From NCBI GenBank assembly GCA_022566715.1, contig JADFIH010000010.1, forward strand, positions 1 through 32,362: DNA of 32,362 nt. Direction: 5' to 3'. Positions within the stretch are counted from its first letter, which is position 1. Each line of letters begins with the position of its first letter. The notes under the pieces are model-generated. The model was not told where the DNA came from. It worked only from the letters and a program-made list of their open reading frames with translations, and did no database searches. The DNA is from Pseudomonadota bacterium. GTDB lineage: Bacteria > Pseudomonadota > Alphaproteobacteria > SHVP01. The position numbers and the translations under genes were made by a program. Positions 7,883-18,156 of this stretch are shown here, piece after piece.

Positions 7883-8068
7883 GGCGTTTCCGGTTCGTCT
7901 GGAGTCGCTCAAGGCTGCTGGAATCGCCAAAGGCCGCGTGGCGGCCCGCCGGTTATCCGGCGCGCCCGCGCAGGCGCGGCCATCCTTAATTCATCCGAGA
8001 TGGGCTGGTCCGCTGCCGTGAGCGATAAAATCTAGAGTGGTTCCGGCCAAGCCGGAACGACTCTAGAT
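7879..8068 (+). repeat. Dispersed structured intergenic repeat, copy 1 (begins at the rpoH stop codon)
   Basis: Aligns by eye over most of its length with the reverse complement of 18157-18330; contains hairpins GGCCGC-GTG-GCGGCC, CGCCGG-TTAT-CCGGCG and the terminal palindrome ATCTAGAGTGGTTCCGGC-CAA-GCCGGAACGACTCTAGAT. Confidence 0.85.
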
Positions 8069-8095
8069 CGGACCAAAATTCAAAGAGACGGCCGG

Positions 8096-8130
8096 CCGGC
8101 CCCACCTTTTACCTGGGGCCGGTCTTTTTC
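8096..8130 (+). terminator. Rho-independent terminator downstream of rpoH
   Basis: CCGGCCCCA-loop-TGGGGCCGG followed by TCTTTTTC. Confidence 0.8.
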
Positions 8131-8160
8131 TTGCGATCCGCCGCCGGGCACTGTTGCAGG

Positions 8161-8718
8161 CTATGGCCCGGGCTTTGCCCCGGGCGCTGGCCCAGGCTGT
8201 GGCTCAGGCTTGGGCGACGACTTTTTGGGCTCCGTCTCGCCCTGGACGCCGCTGCCCCATTCCGTGATCAGCTCCTTCTGCTGGACCTTCAACTTGTGGA
8301 CCCGTTGCTGGGCGGCGCGTTCCATCACCGAAATGGCGGCATTCGGCAGAACGCTTTGCAACATGACGGCGATTCCCGCCGCGCCCAGCATCAGCATCCA
8401 GGGTAGTGGCTCCCCCAGAAGCTGCATCGCATTGTTGAGGTTATGTCCGCGGCTAAACAGCATGGCCAACACCGGCAGGACGCCGGCAAAGTTCAGCATG
8501 GCGACCGCCAGCGCACCGCGCTTCTGGTCCGGCGTGGCCGGCAGGGCGCGCGCCAGCACGGTCGGGATCATGCCGGCCGCAATGATGATAAAGCTCGGCA
8601 GCGCGAAGATCAGTACGAGCAATCCGAACATGAGCCCGCCAACCATGAACGGCGCCTGCGCCGAGGCGCGGGCGGCGCGGGGGTTGGGTGCGCCGCCGGG
8701 GTTTGCCGAGTCGCTCAT
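8161..8718 (-). CDS. Hypothetical multi-TM membrane protein, coupled to the pseudokinase gene
   Basis: Hydrophobic segments MVGGLMFGLLVLIFALPSFIIIAAGMIPTVL, AVAMLNFAGVLPVLAMLF, LPWMLMLGAAGIAVMLQSVLP; Pro/Lys-rich tail; start codon overlaps the upstream stop (TGATG). Confidence 0.75.
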   Translation of the reverse strand: MSDSANPGGAPNPRAARASAQAPFMVGGLMFGLLVLIFALPSFIIIAAGMIPTVLARALPATPDQKRGALAVAMLNFAGVLPVLAMLFSRGHNLNNAMQLLGEPLPWMLMLGAAGIAVMLQSVLPNAAISVMERAAQQRVHKLKVQQKELITEWGSGVQGETEPKKSSPKPEPQPGPAPGAKPGP

Positions 8719-10784
8719 CAGGGCGACACTCCAATGATTAGAAGAGCGGCCGACATCAGAAGCATGATGAACGAGATCAATCTTGCCGCCTTGGCGCCCA
8801 TGGCGCGGCCCATGTCGACGACCTTTCGGCTGCCGGAGGCGAGTTCGCCGATCTCGACCCGATTGTCCGCGAACTTCGTCTTGGCGGCCCCGAACTGGGT
8901 CTCATCGGAGGAATCACTCCGGAGCGAGTTCACGAGCTCCAGGAGCAAGGTGATATCGCCCTTCTGCTGAGCCACGGCGATGCGCGCCCTGGCATAGTCG
9001 CGCCGGGTCCGGCTGTGGAAACCCGCCACGAAAGGTTCCAACTGGACCCCGAGCCAGCGCGTGAGGTTCTTCATGTTGGGCATATCGAGCCGGGCTTGCA
9101 ACATGGCGAACAATTCCAGGGACAGCATCGCCTTGTCCTGGTTCGCCGTATTCGAGAACGTCATCATCATTTTGTCCGACTGCTGGAGGTAGGTGCCGAT
9201 GAAGGCGGCGATGTGACGGTCCAGCAGGTCGGTGGATTTGTCCGCGGTCGCCGCGGCGTCGTCGAGCGCCGTGAGGAGCCTCGGCAATTCCGACACCCAG
9301 TACTTGGCGACAAAGGGGCTCAGGCAAGGATATCCGGCGTTCAATTCATAGAGGCAGCGCTCGGGACCGAATCCCAATGCCTTGCTAGAGCCCACGACCA
9401 GCAACCGGGAGAAAATACCGGTCGAGGAGCTAAGATCGCTATTGACCTCGCGGCGTTGTTTTATCCATTCCTTGGGCGCTTCGCTGGCGAGCAACCTCAT
9501 GATGGAGGTCTTGAGATTTTGGTCCTTTTTGGTGAAAGCAGTGGCGAGGACCGGCCCGAAGCCGTCGATGGCAATCGACACCTCATCGCGGCGCAAGGGC
9601 CCCATCGGGTCAAGCAGGATCGTGCCGATCGTTACCGGATCGATCTTCCCGGGCAAGGTCGGCCCGTCCCGCTTTCCCTGCGGCTGGGTCCCAAGCATCT
9701 CGATCAGCGTGTCGCCCAGCCTCGGCCGCTGCAAGCCAACGCGCAACCAGTCCAGGAACTCCTCGCTGGCGATCGCCTTTGCCGCCTCCTTAGGGTGACG
9801 CGCAAAAGCGGCGGCAAGCGCGAGATCGTAAGTGTGATCGCGCGACTCGAACGCGAAGGGACGAATGGCCCGTTGCGACAGCACGGCGCGTTTTGTTGCA
9901 AAGCGGCGTCCGCGCAACCAGGCGTCAATCTCGTCAAGTCCCCAGCGCTCGGATATGTCGTCGCACATCAGCCCGCGCAACAGATCCAGGATGGTCGCCG
10001 CGGCCTTGAAACTGCCGGCCAGGGCCGTGAACGAGCTTTGCGTCAGCCGCTCGTCCATGAGTTCGACCGGGTCTCGTCCTTCACCCGGAACCGATCCCGA
10101 TAGCATTGAGAGCAGGGTAACCCCCAGAGCATAGGTGTCGTGCAGCATTGTGCCGATGCCGCGGCCGTCAGGCATCGCCTGCGCGCTTTCAATGGGTTCG
10201 AACGCCGACGGCTGGCGCGAGCCCGCCGGCGAGGTAATGAACTCGCCCAAGAGGAGTGTTTCCTGCTTGGCGTCGGTGAAGAACACATTGTCCGGCCGAA
10301 TGGCGCGGTGGGTCACCCCGGCTGCCTCCAACTCACGCAGCGCCACCACGAACTGTGTCAGATATTCTTGGCCGACCGTGCGCTCGTCGAACGGCTTGCC
10401 ACGCTCGGCCACGGCCTCGGCGGCCGACACGCCCTTGGGCTTCTCGAGAACGACGGCGAAAAGCAATTCGTCCGAGCCCGGCACGGGGATGAGACCGTCC
10501 GTGACGACGGAGAGAAGATTTCTGGGCATTTTTCCTTTGAATGCGGCCAGGGGCTTGTTGCGGACCGGCACGCCGCACCGGCAGACATAGGCCATCATGG
10601 GCCGGCCTGGATCCTGCTGATCCAAGGTCGCGAACACGCGCGTATCGCCCGTTTCGAACTCGCGCAGGCGCGCGCCCAGATCGATCTCGATCCGGCCGCG
10701 CAGGAGCGCCGTGCCGCCGGGTGACGGCGGCGGAGACGGTTCCTGCTCAGGCGATTGCTCTGCTTCCGCCACACTCATGCGCAC
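8718..10784 (-). CDS. Protein kinase-like protein, predicted pseudokinase with C-terminal tail-anchor TM
   Basis: Kinase-fold-like region with HRAIRPDNVFF in place of HRDxKPxN and LLLGEF at the DFG position; C-terminus LISFIMLLMSAALLIIGVSP. Confidence 0.75.
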   Translation of the reverse strand: MRMSVAEAEQSPEQEPSPPPSPGGTALLRGRIEIDLGARLREFETGDTRVFATLDQQDPGRPMMAYVCRCGVPVRNKPLAAFKGKMPRNLLSVVTDGLIPVPGSDELLFAVVLEKPKGVSAAEAVAERGKPFDERTVGQEYLTQFVVALRELEAAGVTHRAIRPDNVFFTDAKQETLLLGEFITSPAGSRQPSAFEPIESAQAMPDGRGIGTMLHDTYALGVTLLSMLSGSVPGEGRDPVELMDERLTQSSFTALAGSFKAAATILDLLRGLMCDDISERWGLDEIDAWLRGRRFATKRAVLSQRAIRPFAFESRDHTYDLALAAAFARHPKEAAKAIASEEFLDWLRVGLQRPRLGDTLIEMLGTQPQGKRDGPTLPGKIDPVTIGTILLDPMGPLRRDEVSIAIDGFGPVLATAFTKKDQNLKTSIMRLLASEAPKEWIKQRREVNSDLSSSTGIFSRLLVVGSSKALGFGPERCLYELNAGYPCLSPFVAKYWVSELPRLLTALDDAAATADKSTDLLDRHIAAFIGTYLQQSDKMMMTFSNTANQDKAMLSLELFAMLQARLDMPNMKNLTRWLGVQLEPFVAGFHSRTRRDYARARIAVAQQKGDITLLLELVNSLRSDSSDETQFGAAKTKFADNRVEIGELASGSRKVVDMGRAMGAKAARLISFIMLLMSAALLIIGVSP

Positions 10785-10795
10785 ACCCCGGCCAG

Positions 10796-10863
10796 CCCAG
10801 GGTTGGGCCAGTCAACCTTAGATCACAACAGATTTGGGTTAAGGTTTTGTTAGGACACGCGGC
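10796..10863. repeat. 68-bp direct repeat, copy 1
   Basis: cccagggttgggccagtcaaccttagatcacaacagatttgggttaaggttttgttaggacacgcggc; 63/68 identical to 12367-12434. Confidence 0.95.
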
Positions 10864-10883
10864 GCCGGAGGGCGGAATCGGCC

Positions 10884-12290
10884 CTATGCGGCGCGGGAGG
10901 GCGGTGCGGCAACCTCGGACTTGAAGTCCTCGAACTTGCCGCTTCGGGTTCTTTCGAGGTCCTCGTGATAGGTGAACTCAATGCCGAAGGGGTAGCGAAG
11001 CCTATCCTGGAGAAGACCGCGCAGGGCATCCTCTTCGCCATCGGTCAAGGGAACGCGGCTCACCAGCCGAACTTCCAGGTTCTCGAGCGTTTTCTGGATG
11101 ACTTGATAACGCTCGACGGATTCGACGGTGTGGAAGATTCGGTCCAGCACTGGCCAGACCGTGTTTCCGCCGGGCAACCGCAGCATATTCCGCACCCGGC
11201 CAAAAACCTGTTTGATGACCGGCAGGCCGCGCCCGCAAGGACATGGGGGCCCCACTTCCGCGAGGTCCCCGACATCGTATCGGATCAAGGGGGTCGCCAC
11301 ATTGTGCAGGGGCGTCACGACGACGCGGCCGGTCTGACCCGGCTCACAAGGCCGGTCCTCGCCGTCCAGTATCTCGACATAGGCGATTTCACTCTGAATA
11401 TGATAGTGCTCGAACTCCGGACACTGAAGGGCGAGGTAGCCGATCTCCGCGGCGGTATACATGTCGGTGATCGTCAGGCCCCAGGCCTCCCGCACCGCGG
11501 CCCGAATCCCCGGCGTCACCACCTCGCTAACGGTGTCGACACTCTTCAAATTTTCGAACGTGATCCCTTCTCGAACGCAGTACCTTGCGATCTCGCGCAG
11601 GTTGGAGGGAAACGTGAGCAGCACGCTCGGGTTCTTACGCCTGAGCCACTTCACTTGATCCGCGATCGGCGTGTGAATGTGAAGCAACGCGGCCTTCCCG
11701 GTGGGAAAGACCATATTGCCGCTCCAGCGGTCCCAATTCTTTCCGTTCGGGTATTTCGCTTTGTCGGCATTGCCCGCGCCGAGAACCGTCTCCGCGTCCC
11801 GTATGGCGCAGTAGACCCCGGAGAAGTCTCGCCGATGCCATAGGTGGTGGCGCAGCCTCGCCGCGTTGAAAAAATTGTCGCATAGCCCGGTCTTGACGAC
11901 CTTCACCGGCGTGCCCGTCGATCCGGAGGTGCGGATGACAAATGTTTGCCCGTGGTCATCCGGAACCGGCTCGTGCGTCAGTCCATCTCCCGCGTCCTGG
12001 ATATCGCGCCGGGTCAGTATGGGTATCCGCCCCCAAAGATCATCCGTGACTTTTTTCCCGGGGTTGAACCCCGCCGATTTCAACCGCTTGCGGTAAAAGG
12101 AAATCCTTCGATAAGCGTAGTCCAGGAGCTGACGAAGTTGGCTGAATTGATGCCGCTTCAGGTCTTCCGGCGGCCACCACTGGCTCTGCTCGAACTGATA
12201 TTGCAGCGCGAGCCGCATTGCATCGTGGGCGTCCGGAATCGCCGGCCACGCAAGGTGAGACCTTTTCGGTTGAACGAGATTTGGCGCCAT
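10884..12290 (-). CDS. PaaK/CapK-like AMP-dependent ligase (phenylacetate-CoA ligase family)
   Basis: FVIRTSGSTGTPVKVVKT AMP-binding loop, DMYTAAEIGYLALQCPE, LIRYDVGDLAEVGPPCPCGRGLPVI. Confidence 0.85.
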   Translation of the reverse strand: MAPNLVQPKRSHLAWPAIPDAHDAMRLALQYQFEQSQWWPPEDLKRHQFSQLRQLLDYAYRRISFYRKRLKSAGFNPGKKVTDDLWGRIPILTRRDIQDAGDGLTHEPVPDDHGQTFVIRTSGSTGTPVKVVKTGLCDNFFNAARLRHHLWHRRDFSGVYCAIRDAETVLGAGNADKAKYPNGKNWDRWSGNMVFPTGKAALLHIHTPIADQVKWLRRKNPSVLLTFPSNLREIARYCVREGITFENLKSVDTVSEVVTPGIRAAVREAWGLTITDMYTAAEIGYLALQCPEFEHYHIQSEIAYVEILDGEDRPCEPGQTGRVVVTPLHNVATPLIRYDVGDLAEVGPPCPCGRGLPVIKQVFGRVRNMLRLPGGNTVWPVLDRIFHTVESVERYQVIQKTLENLEVRLVSRVPLTDGEEDALRGLLQDRLRYPFGIEFTYHEDLERTRSGKFEDFKSEVAAPPSRAA

Positions 12291-12366
12291 GGTTGCCGCC
12301 CATGTCTTCCGGAATTCGACGCGGCGTATCCAGCAAGCGCGGTAGGTCCGCCCGCCCCCAGGCCGG

Positions 12367-12434
12367 CCCAGGGTTGGGCCAGTCGACCTTGGATCACAAC
12401 AGGTTTGGATTAAGGTTTTGCTAGGACACGCGGC
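12367..12434. repeat. 68-bp direct repeat, copy 2
   Basis: cccagggttgggccagtcgaccttggatcacaacaggtttggattaaggttttgctaggacacgcggc; same orientation as copy 1. Confidence 0.95.
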
Positions 12435-12462
12435 CCGGGTTCTGAGTGGGGCCGCGGGAGCC

Positions 12463-13755
<1,293 letters not shown>

Positions 13756-13823
13756 TTATGTATCCGTATCCCGGCGGTGTCCGTATCCCGGCCGCGGCCG
13801 CGAGCGAGAGCCGCCCGCCGTGG

Positions 13824-14963
13824 TTAAGAAAGTTCCCGCGGCTTTCCGTCGCGCAGGACGTGCGTGCAGTTGAGCCGTTCCGCTTCGGCGCCGTCATCAT
13901 CCGTGGCCGACAGGCCCGCGACCGTGCGCCATCCGTCGGCCCGTAACTCGTGGCCCGCCTCGGGCGGGGCGCCGAAGGGAAGAAAGACGCTCTCGCCGGA
14001 CGCGGCCTCGGGCACGGCGCGCAGCAGCGTGTCGAGATAGATCGTCACGCCCACCGCCGGCTCGCCGTTCTCGAGGCGGTAGCGGCCGCCGCGGCCAAGC
14101 TCGCCGCGGACCCCGCGCGAAAAGATCGTGAAGCTCGTGCCGGTCTGGTACTCGAACCCACGGAACTCGCCGGGATCGACGGTTAGCGTCAGATGACCGG
14201 CCCGCGACTCGAGATGGACGAGGAGATCGCCGAGATCGTTGCGCAACTGGGCCGCCTCGCCCTCGAGGTCGAGTTCCCGCAAACGCGCCCGCGCCGTGTC
14301 GGCCGGTCCCGCGGCACGCAGGATCGTCTTCAAGACGCTACCCGCGGGCTCGCCAAAGCGAAGCAGCGCGGTTGCATCCTTGCGGTCGAGCAAGTCCCGG
14401 GCGATCTCGGCATCCTCGGCGTCAAGGCCCAGGCCGCGGCACACCGCCGGTACAAAGGTCGGCAGCGCCAGGTCGAGCGAAAGGGTCTTGACGCCCACGA
14501 GTTGAAGCGCCTCCGCCACTACCGTGATGACCTCGGCATCGCCCTCCAGGCTGTAGCCGCCGATCAGCTCGAAACCGGCCTGGACGAACTGCCGTTCCGG
14601 GCGCAACTGCGTGCCGTGGACGTGCAGAACCTCGCCCGCGTAGCTCAGGCGCAAAGGCCGCGGCGCGGCCGCGAGGCGCGTTGCCGCGATGCGGGCCACT
14701 TGCCCGGTCATGTCGGGCCGCACGCCCATCATGCGATGGGACTGTGGGTCCATCAGTCGGAAGGTTTGCGCCGTGAGCGCCGCGCCAGGGCCGCTCAACA
14801 GGCTGTCTTCGAATTCGACCAGCGGCGGCTTGACGCGCTCGTAGCCATAGCCCGCGAAGACGGCCAACAGCCGTTCGATCACGGCGGCCTCGAACCCGGC
14901 GCGGGGCGGGAGTTCGTCGCCGAGCCCCGCGGGCAACAGCGCTTTCGCTGCCTTTATTTCCAT
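13824..14963 (-). CDS. hisZ: ATP phosphoribosyltransferase regulatory subunit
   Basis: HisRS-like paralogue: LLPAGLGDELPPRAGFEAAVIERLLAVFAGYGYERVKPPLVEFEDSLL, RPDMTGQVARIAATRL, class II tRNA synthetase fold without full catalytic motifs; next to purA. Confidence 0.88.
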   Translation of the reverse strand: MEIKAAKALLPAGLGDELPPRAGFEAAVIERLLAVFAGYGYERVKPPLVEFEDSLLSGPGAALTAQTFRLMDPQSHRMMGVRPDMTGQVARIAATRLAAAPRPLRLSYAGEVLHVHGTQLRPERQFVQAGFELIGGYSLEGDAEVITVVAEALQLVGVKTLSLDLALPTFVPAVCRGLGLDAEDAEIARDLLDRKDATALLRFGEPAGSVLKTILRAAGPADTARARLRELDLEGEAAQLRNDLGDLLVHLESRAGHLTLTVDPGEFRGFEYQTGTSFTIFSRGVRGELGRGGRYRLENGEPAVGVTIYLDTLLRAVPEAASGESVFLPFGAPPEAGHELRADGWRTVAGLSATDDDGAEAERLNCTHVLRDGKPRELS

Positions 14964-15019
14964 GGCGGACGGAGTTTAGCCGCTGCCGGCGGGCTTGTCC
15001 CCACCGCGCCGGGGCCGCT

Positions 15020-16597
15020 CTAACCGAAATGCAGGGACTTCGCCTCGTTCACCTGCGGCAAGGCCCGGATCTTCGCCAAGACCCGGTCGCTCAGGGCCCC
15101 ATCGAGGCTGACCAGGGCCAGCGCCTTACCGCCCCGTTCCTTGCGGCCGAGATGGAAGGTCGCGATGTTGACGCCGGCTTCACCCAAGGTACCGCCCAGT
15201 TGGCCGATGAAGCCCGGGACGTCCTCGTTCGACGTGTAGAGCATGTCGCCGCGCAGCTCGGCCTCGATGCTGATGCCGTTGAGCTCCACGAGCCGTGGGC
15301 GGCTGTCGGCGAAAAGGGTGCCCGAGACGCATTGCTCACCGGAGCCGCCCGCGACGGTCAGCCGCAGAAGGGTCTGGTAATCCGCGCAGCGTTCGTTCGT
15401 GGCCTCGGTCACGTCGATCCCGCGCTCCTTCGCCACCACGGGGGCATTCACCATGTTGACCGACTCCATCAGCGGCGACAGCAGCCCTTCGAGAACGATC
15501 GCCGTCAGGGGCCGCGTGTTGAGGGTCGCGACATGGCCCTCATAATCGATGCGCACCGAGGTGAAGCTGTCGGCGACTTGGCCCAGGAAGCTGCCCACCT
15601 GTTCGGCGAGTTGCATATACGGCTTGAGCTTCGGCGCATCCTCGGCGCTGACCGACGGCATGTTCAGTGCGTTGGTCACGGCGCCCAGGGTCAGAAAGTC
15701 CGACATCTGCTCAGCCACCTGGATCGCCACGTTCTCTTGCGCTTCGGTCGTGCTGGCCCCCAGGTGCGGTGTCGCCACCACCTGTTCCAGCCCGAACAGG
15801 ACGTTGTCCTTCGCCGGTTCCTCGGAAAAGACGTCCATCGCCGCACCGGCGACCTGCCCGGATTCGAGGGCCGCCCGCAAGTCTTCTTCGATCACCAAGC
15901 CGCCTCGCGCGCAATTCACGATGTAGACGCCGCGTTTCATTTTGGCCAAGGCCGCCGCATCGATGATGCCGCGGGTCGCGTCGGTCATCGGGGTGTGCAG
16001 CGTCACGAAGTCGGCGCGCGCAAAGAGATCGTCGAGTTCGACCTTTTCCACGCCAAGGTCGGCGGCGCGTTCGGGCGACAAATACGGATCGTAGGCGATG
16101 ACGCGCATCTTCAGACCCTGCGCCCGGTCGGCGACGATGGAGCCGATGTTTCCGGCACCGATAATGCCGAGAACCTTGCCGTAGACCTCTGAACCCATGA
16201 AGCGCGACTTCTCCCACTTACCGGCGTGGGTCGAGGCGTTGGCCGCCGGGATTCGCCGGACCACGGCCAAAAGCATGGCGATCGCATGTTCCGCCGTGGT
16301 GATGGAGTTGCCGAACGGCGTGTTCATGACGGCGATCCCGCGCGCCGTGGCCGCCGGTAGATTCACGTTGTCGACGCCGATGCCGGCGCGGCCGATCACC
16401 TTGAGGTTCTTGGCCGCGTCGAGAACTTCGACCGTCACCTTGGTCGCCGAGCGAATGGCGAGGCCGTCGTAGCCGCCGATGCAGGCGATCAGCTCCTCGG
16501 GGCTCATACCGGGTTTTTCGTCGGCTTGCACGCCGCGCGCCTCGAAGATGGCGGCGGCGGCGGGGCTGAGCTTGTCGGAAATCAGAACTTTGGGCAT
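15020..16597 (-). CDS. serA: D-3-phosphoglycerate dehydrogenase
   Basis: MPKVLISDKLSPAAAAIFEARG, LKVIGRAGIGVDNVNLPAAT, LGIIGAGNIGSIVADRA, C-terminal ACT domain. ORF track extends upstream to 16909 but homology starts at 16597. Confidence 0.96.
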   Translation of the reverse strand: MPKVLISDKLSPAAAAIFEARGVQADEKPGMSPEELIACIGGYDGLAIRSATKVTVEVLDAAKNLKVIGRAGIGVDNVNLPAATARGIAVMNTPFGNSITTAEHAIAMLLAVVRRIPAANASTHAGKWEKSRFMGSEVYGKVLGIIGAGNIGSIVADRAQGLKMRVIAYDPYLSPERAADLGVEKVELDDLFARADFVTLHTPMTDATRGIIDAAALAKMKRGVYIVNCARGGLVIEEDLRAALESGQVAGAAMDVFSEEPAKDNVLFGLEQVVATPHLGASTTEAQENVAIQVAEQMSDFLTLGAVTNALNMPSVSAEDAPKLKPYMQLAEQVGSFLGQVADSFTSVRIDYEGHVATLNTRPLTAIVLEGLLSPLMESVNMVNAPVVAKERGIDVTEATNERCADYQTLLRLTVAGGSGEQCVSGTLFADSRPRLVELNGISIEAELRGDMLYTSNEDVPGFIGQLGGTLGEAGVNIATFHLGRKERGGKALALVSLDGALSDRVLAKIRALPQVNEAKSLHFG

Positions 16598-16659
16598 TGC
16601 GCGTCCTCGTCCCTCAGTGGGAGAAATAGGGGTTGAATGTCTTTCGCCGGCGGGGTGGT

Positions 16660-17835
16660 TTAAGCGGCCGCCGCCACGGTCTTCTTCACTTCGGCGTAGG
16701 CCCAGTCGAGCCAGGGCGTCAGCGCGCGAAGGTCGGAGGTCTGCACCGTTGCGCCCGCCCAGATGCGAAGACCCGGCGGCGCATCGCGGTAAGCGCCGAC
16801 ATCGAAGGCCGCGCCCTCCTGTTCCAGCAGGGCGGCGATCCGCTTCGCCGCATCGGCCCGCGCCGTTTCGCCGAGCGCCGCAAACCAGGGATCGACGATC
16901 TTGAGACACACCGAAGTGCTCGACCGGGTAGCCTTATCCTCGGCGAGAAACGAAACCCACGGGGTCTCGTCCACCCATGTTTCGAGCACGGCCAAGTTCG
17001 CTTCGCTGCGCCCGGTGAGACTGGTGAGACCGCCCTCCCCCTCGGCCCAGCGCAGCGAATCGAGAGCGTCCTCGACGCACAGCATGGAGGGGGTGTTGAT
17101 GGTCTCGCCCTTGAAAATCCCCTCGATCAGCTTGCCGCCCTTTGTCAGGCGGAAGATCTTGGGCAGGGGCCAGGAGGGCTGATAGCTCTCCAAGCGTTCG
17201 ACGGCCCGTGGGCTCAGGATAAGCATCCCGTGCTGGGCCTCGCCGCCCAGCACCTTTTGCCAGGAGTAGGTGACCACGTCGAGCCGATCCCAGGGCAGGT
17301 CCATGGCGAAGACGGCGGAGGTCGCATCGCAAATCGTGAGACCCTGACGGTCCGCGGCGATCCAATCGCCGTTCGGCACACGCACACCCGAGGTCGTGCC
17401 GTTCCAGGCGAATACCACATCGCGCGTGAAATCGACCTGCGAAAGGTCGGGCAGCGCGCCATAGTCGGCCTTAAGGACACGCACGTCCTCGAGCTTCAAC
17501 TGCTTGGTCACGTCGGTGACCCAGCCCGAGCCGAAGCTTTCCCAGGCCAGCACATCGACGCCGCGCGGGCCGAGCAACGACCACAGGGCCATCTCCACGG
17601 CGCCCGTGTCCGAGGCGGGAACGATGGCGATGCGGTAATCCGCCGGCACGCCGAGGATGGCGCGGCTGCGCTCGATGACCTCGGCGAGCTTGGCCTTGCC
17701 GGCTTTGGAGCGGTGCGACCGGCCGAGGCACGCATCGGCCAGCACGCCGGGCGACCAGCCGGGCCGTTTCGCGCAGGGACCTGATGAAAAATGGGGGTTT
17801 TGCGGCCTGACGGCCGGTCGGGAAGCGTTGCTCAT
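16660..17835 (-). CDS. serC: Phosphoserine aminotransferase
   Basis: [63 protein letters not shown]. Confidence 0.96.
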   Translation of the reverse strand: MSNASRPAVRPQNPHFSSGPCAKRPGWSPGVLADACLGRSHRSKAGKAKLAEVIERSRAILGVPADYRIAIVPASDTGAVEMALWSLLGPRGVDVLAWESFGSGWVTDVTKQLKLEDVRVLKADYGALPDLSQVDFTRDVVFAWNGTTSGVRVPNGDWIAADRQGLTICDATSAVFAMDLPWDRLDVVTYSWQKVLGGEAQHGMLILSPRAVERLESYQPSWPLPKIFRLTKGGKLIEGIFKGETINTPSMLCVEDALDSLRWAEGEGGLTSLTGRSEANLAVLETWVDETPWVSFLAEDKATRSSTSVCLKIVDPWFAALGETARADAAKRIAALLEQEGAAFDVGAYRDAPPGLRIWAGATVQTSDLRALTPWLDWAYAEVKKTVAAAA

Positions 17836-17886
17836 GTGCCTATTCCTTCCAGAATAGTTGCGGCCCGTTGGGGGGCCGTGACCCGC
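17836..17886 (-). ncRNA. Candidate serC leader RNA motif (5' UTR)
   Basis: Minus-strand leader CGCGGGTCACGGCCCCCCAACGGGCCGCAACTATTCTGGAAGGAATAGGCAC-ATG with CGGCCC/GGGCCG and CTATTC/GAATAG helices, just before serC. A serC motif is known in alphaproteobacteria; match is from memory. Confidence 0.5.
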
Positions 17887-17891
17887 GGCGG

Positions 17892-17919
17892 ATACTAGGG
17901 AGGGAAGCCCGGCTGTCAA
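17892..17919 (-). promoter_or_regulatory. Strong sigma-70-type promoter of serC (TTGACA - N16 - TAGTAT)
   Basis: Minus strand TTGACA (17919-17914), 16-nt spacer, TAGTAT (17897-17892). Confidence 0.75.
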
Positions 17920-17954
17920 CGGACCAAAAGCCGCATTGCGGCGCGGCGGGCCCC

Positions 17955-18012
17955 AGAGCAGCATCCGTTCCGGTCGAATCGCCTTCAGCGATCGCGGAAC
18001 GGATGCTGCTCT
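17955..18012. repeat. Long palindrome, 18-bp perfect arms (hairpin A)
   Basis: AGAGCAGCATCCGTTCCG ... CGGAACGGATGCTGCTCT. Confidence 0.95.
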
Positions 18013-18026
18013 AGCATCTTGAAAAA

Positions 18027-18088
18027 TAGAGCAATTTTATCCGAAGTGATCGAACCGCCCCGCTTCGATCAATTCGGATATTGCTCTA
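18027..18088. repeat. Long imperfect palindrome (hairpin B)
   Basis: TAGAGCAAttttATCCGAAgtGATCGAA-ccgccccgc-TTCGATCaaTTCGGATaTTGCTCTA. Confidence 0.93.
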
Positions 18089-18156
18089 GGACGGTGCGAA
18101 TCCGCGCGGAGATGGCGGCGTTACCCCATTTGCCCCACCGGGGGCCGTGCGCGTTT

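Noticed and set aside
9015-10103. 362-aa plus-strand ORF opposite the pseudokinase gene (also 10140-10724)
   Set aside because: Antisense to a long coherent ORF with recognisable motifs and TM tail; no motifs of its own.
15029-16192. 387-aa and 383-aa plus-strand ORFs opposite serA and serC (15029-16192, 16633-17784)
   Set aside because: Mirror-frame artefacts of confident serA and serC genes.
16598-16909. ORF-track N-terminal extension of SerA ([14 protein letters not shown]...)
   Set aside because: Runs antiparallel-in-frame through the 3' end of serC; SerA homology starts at MPKVLISDKL (16597).
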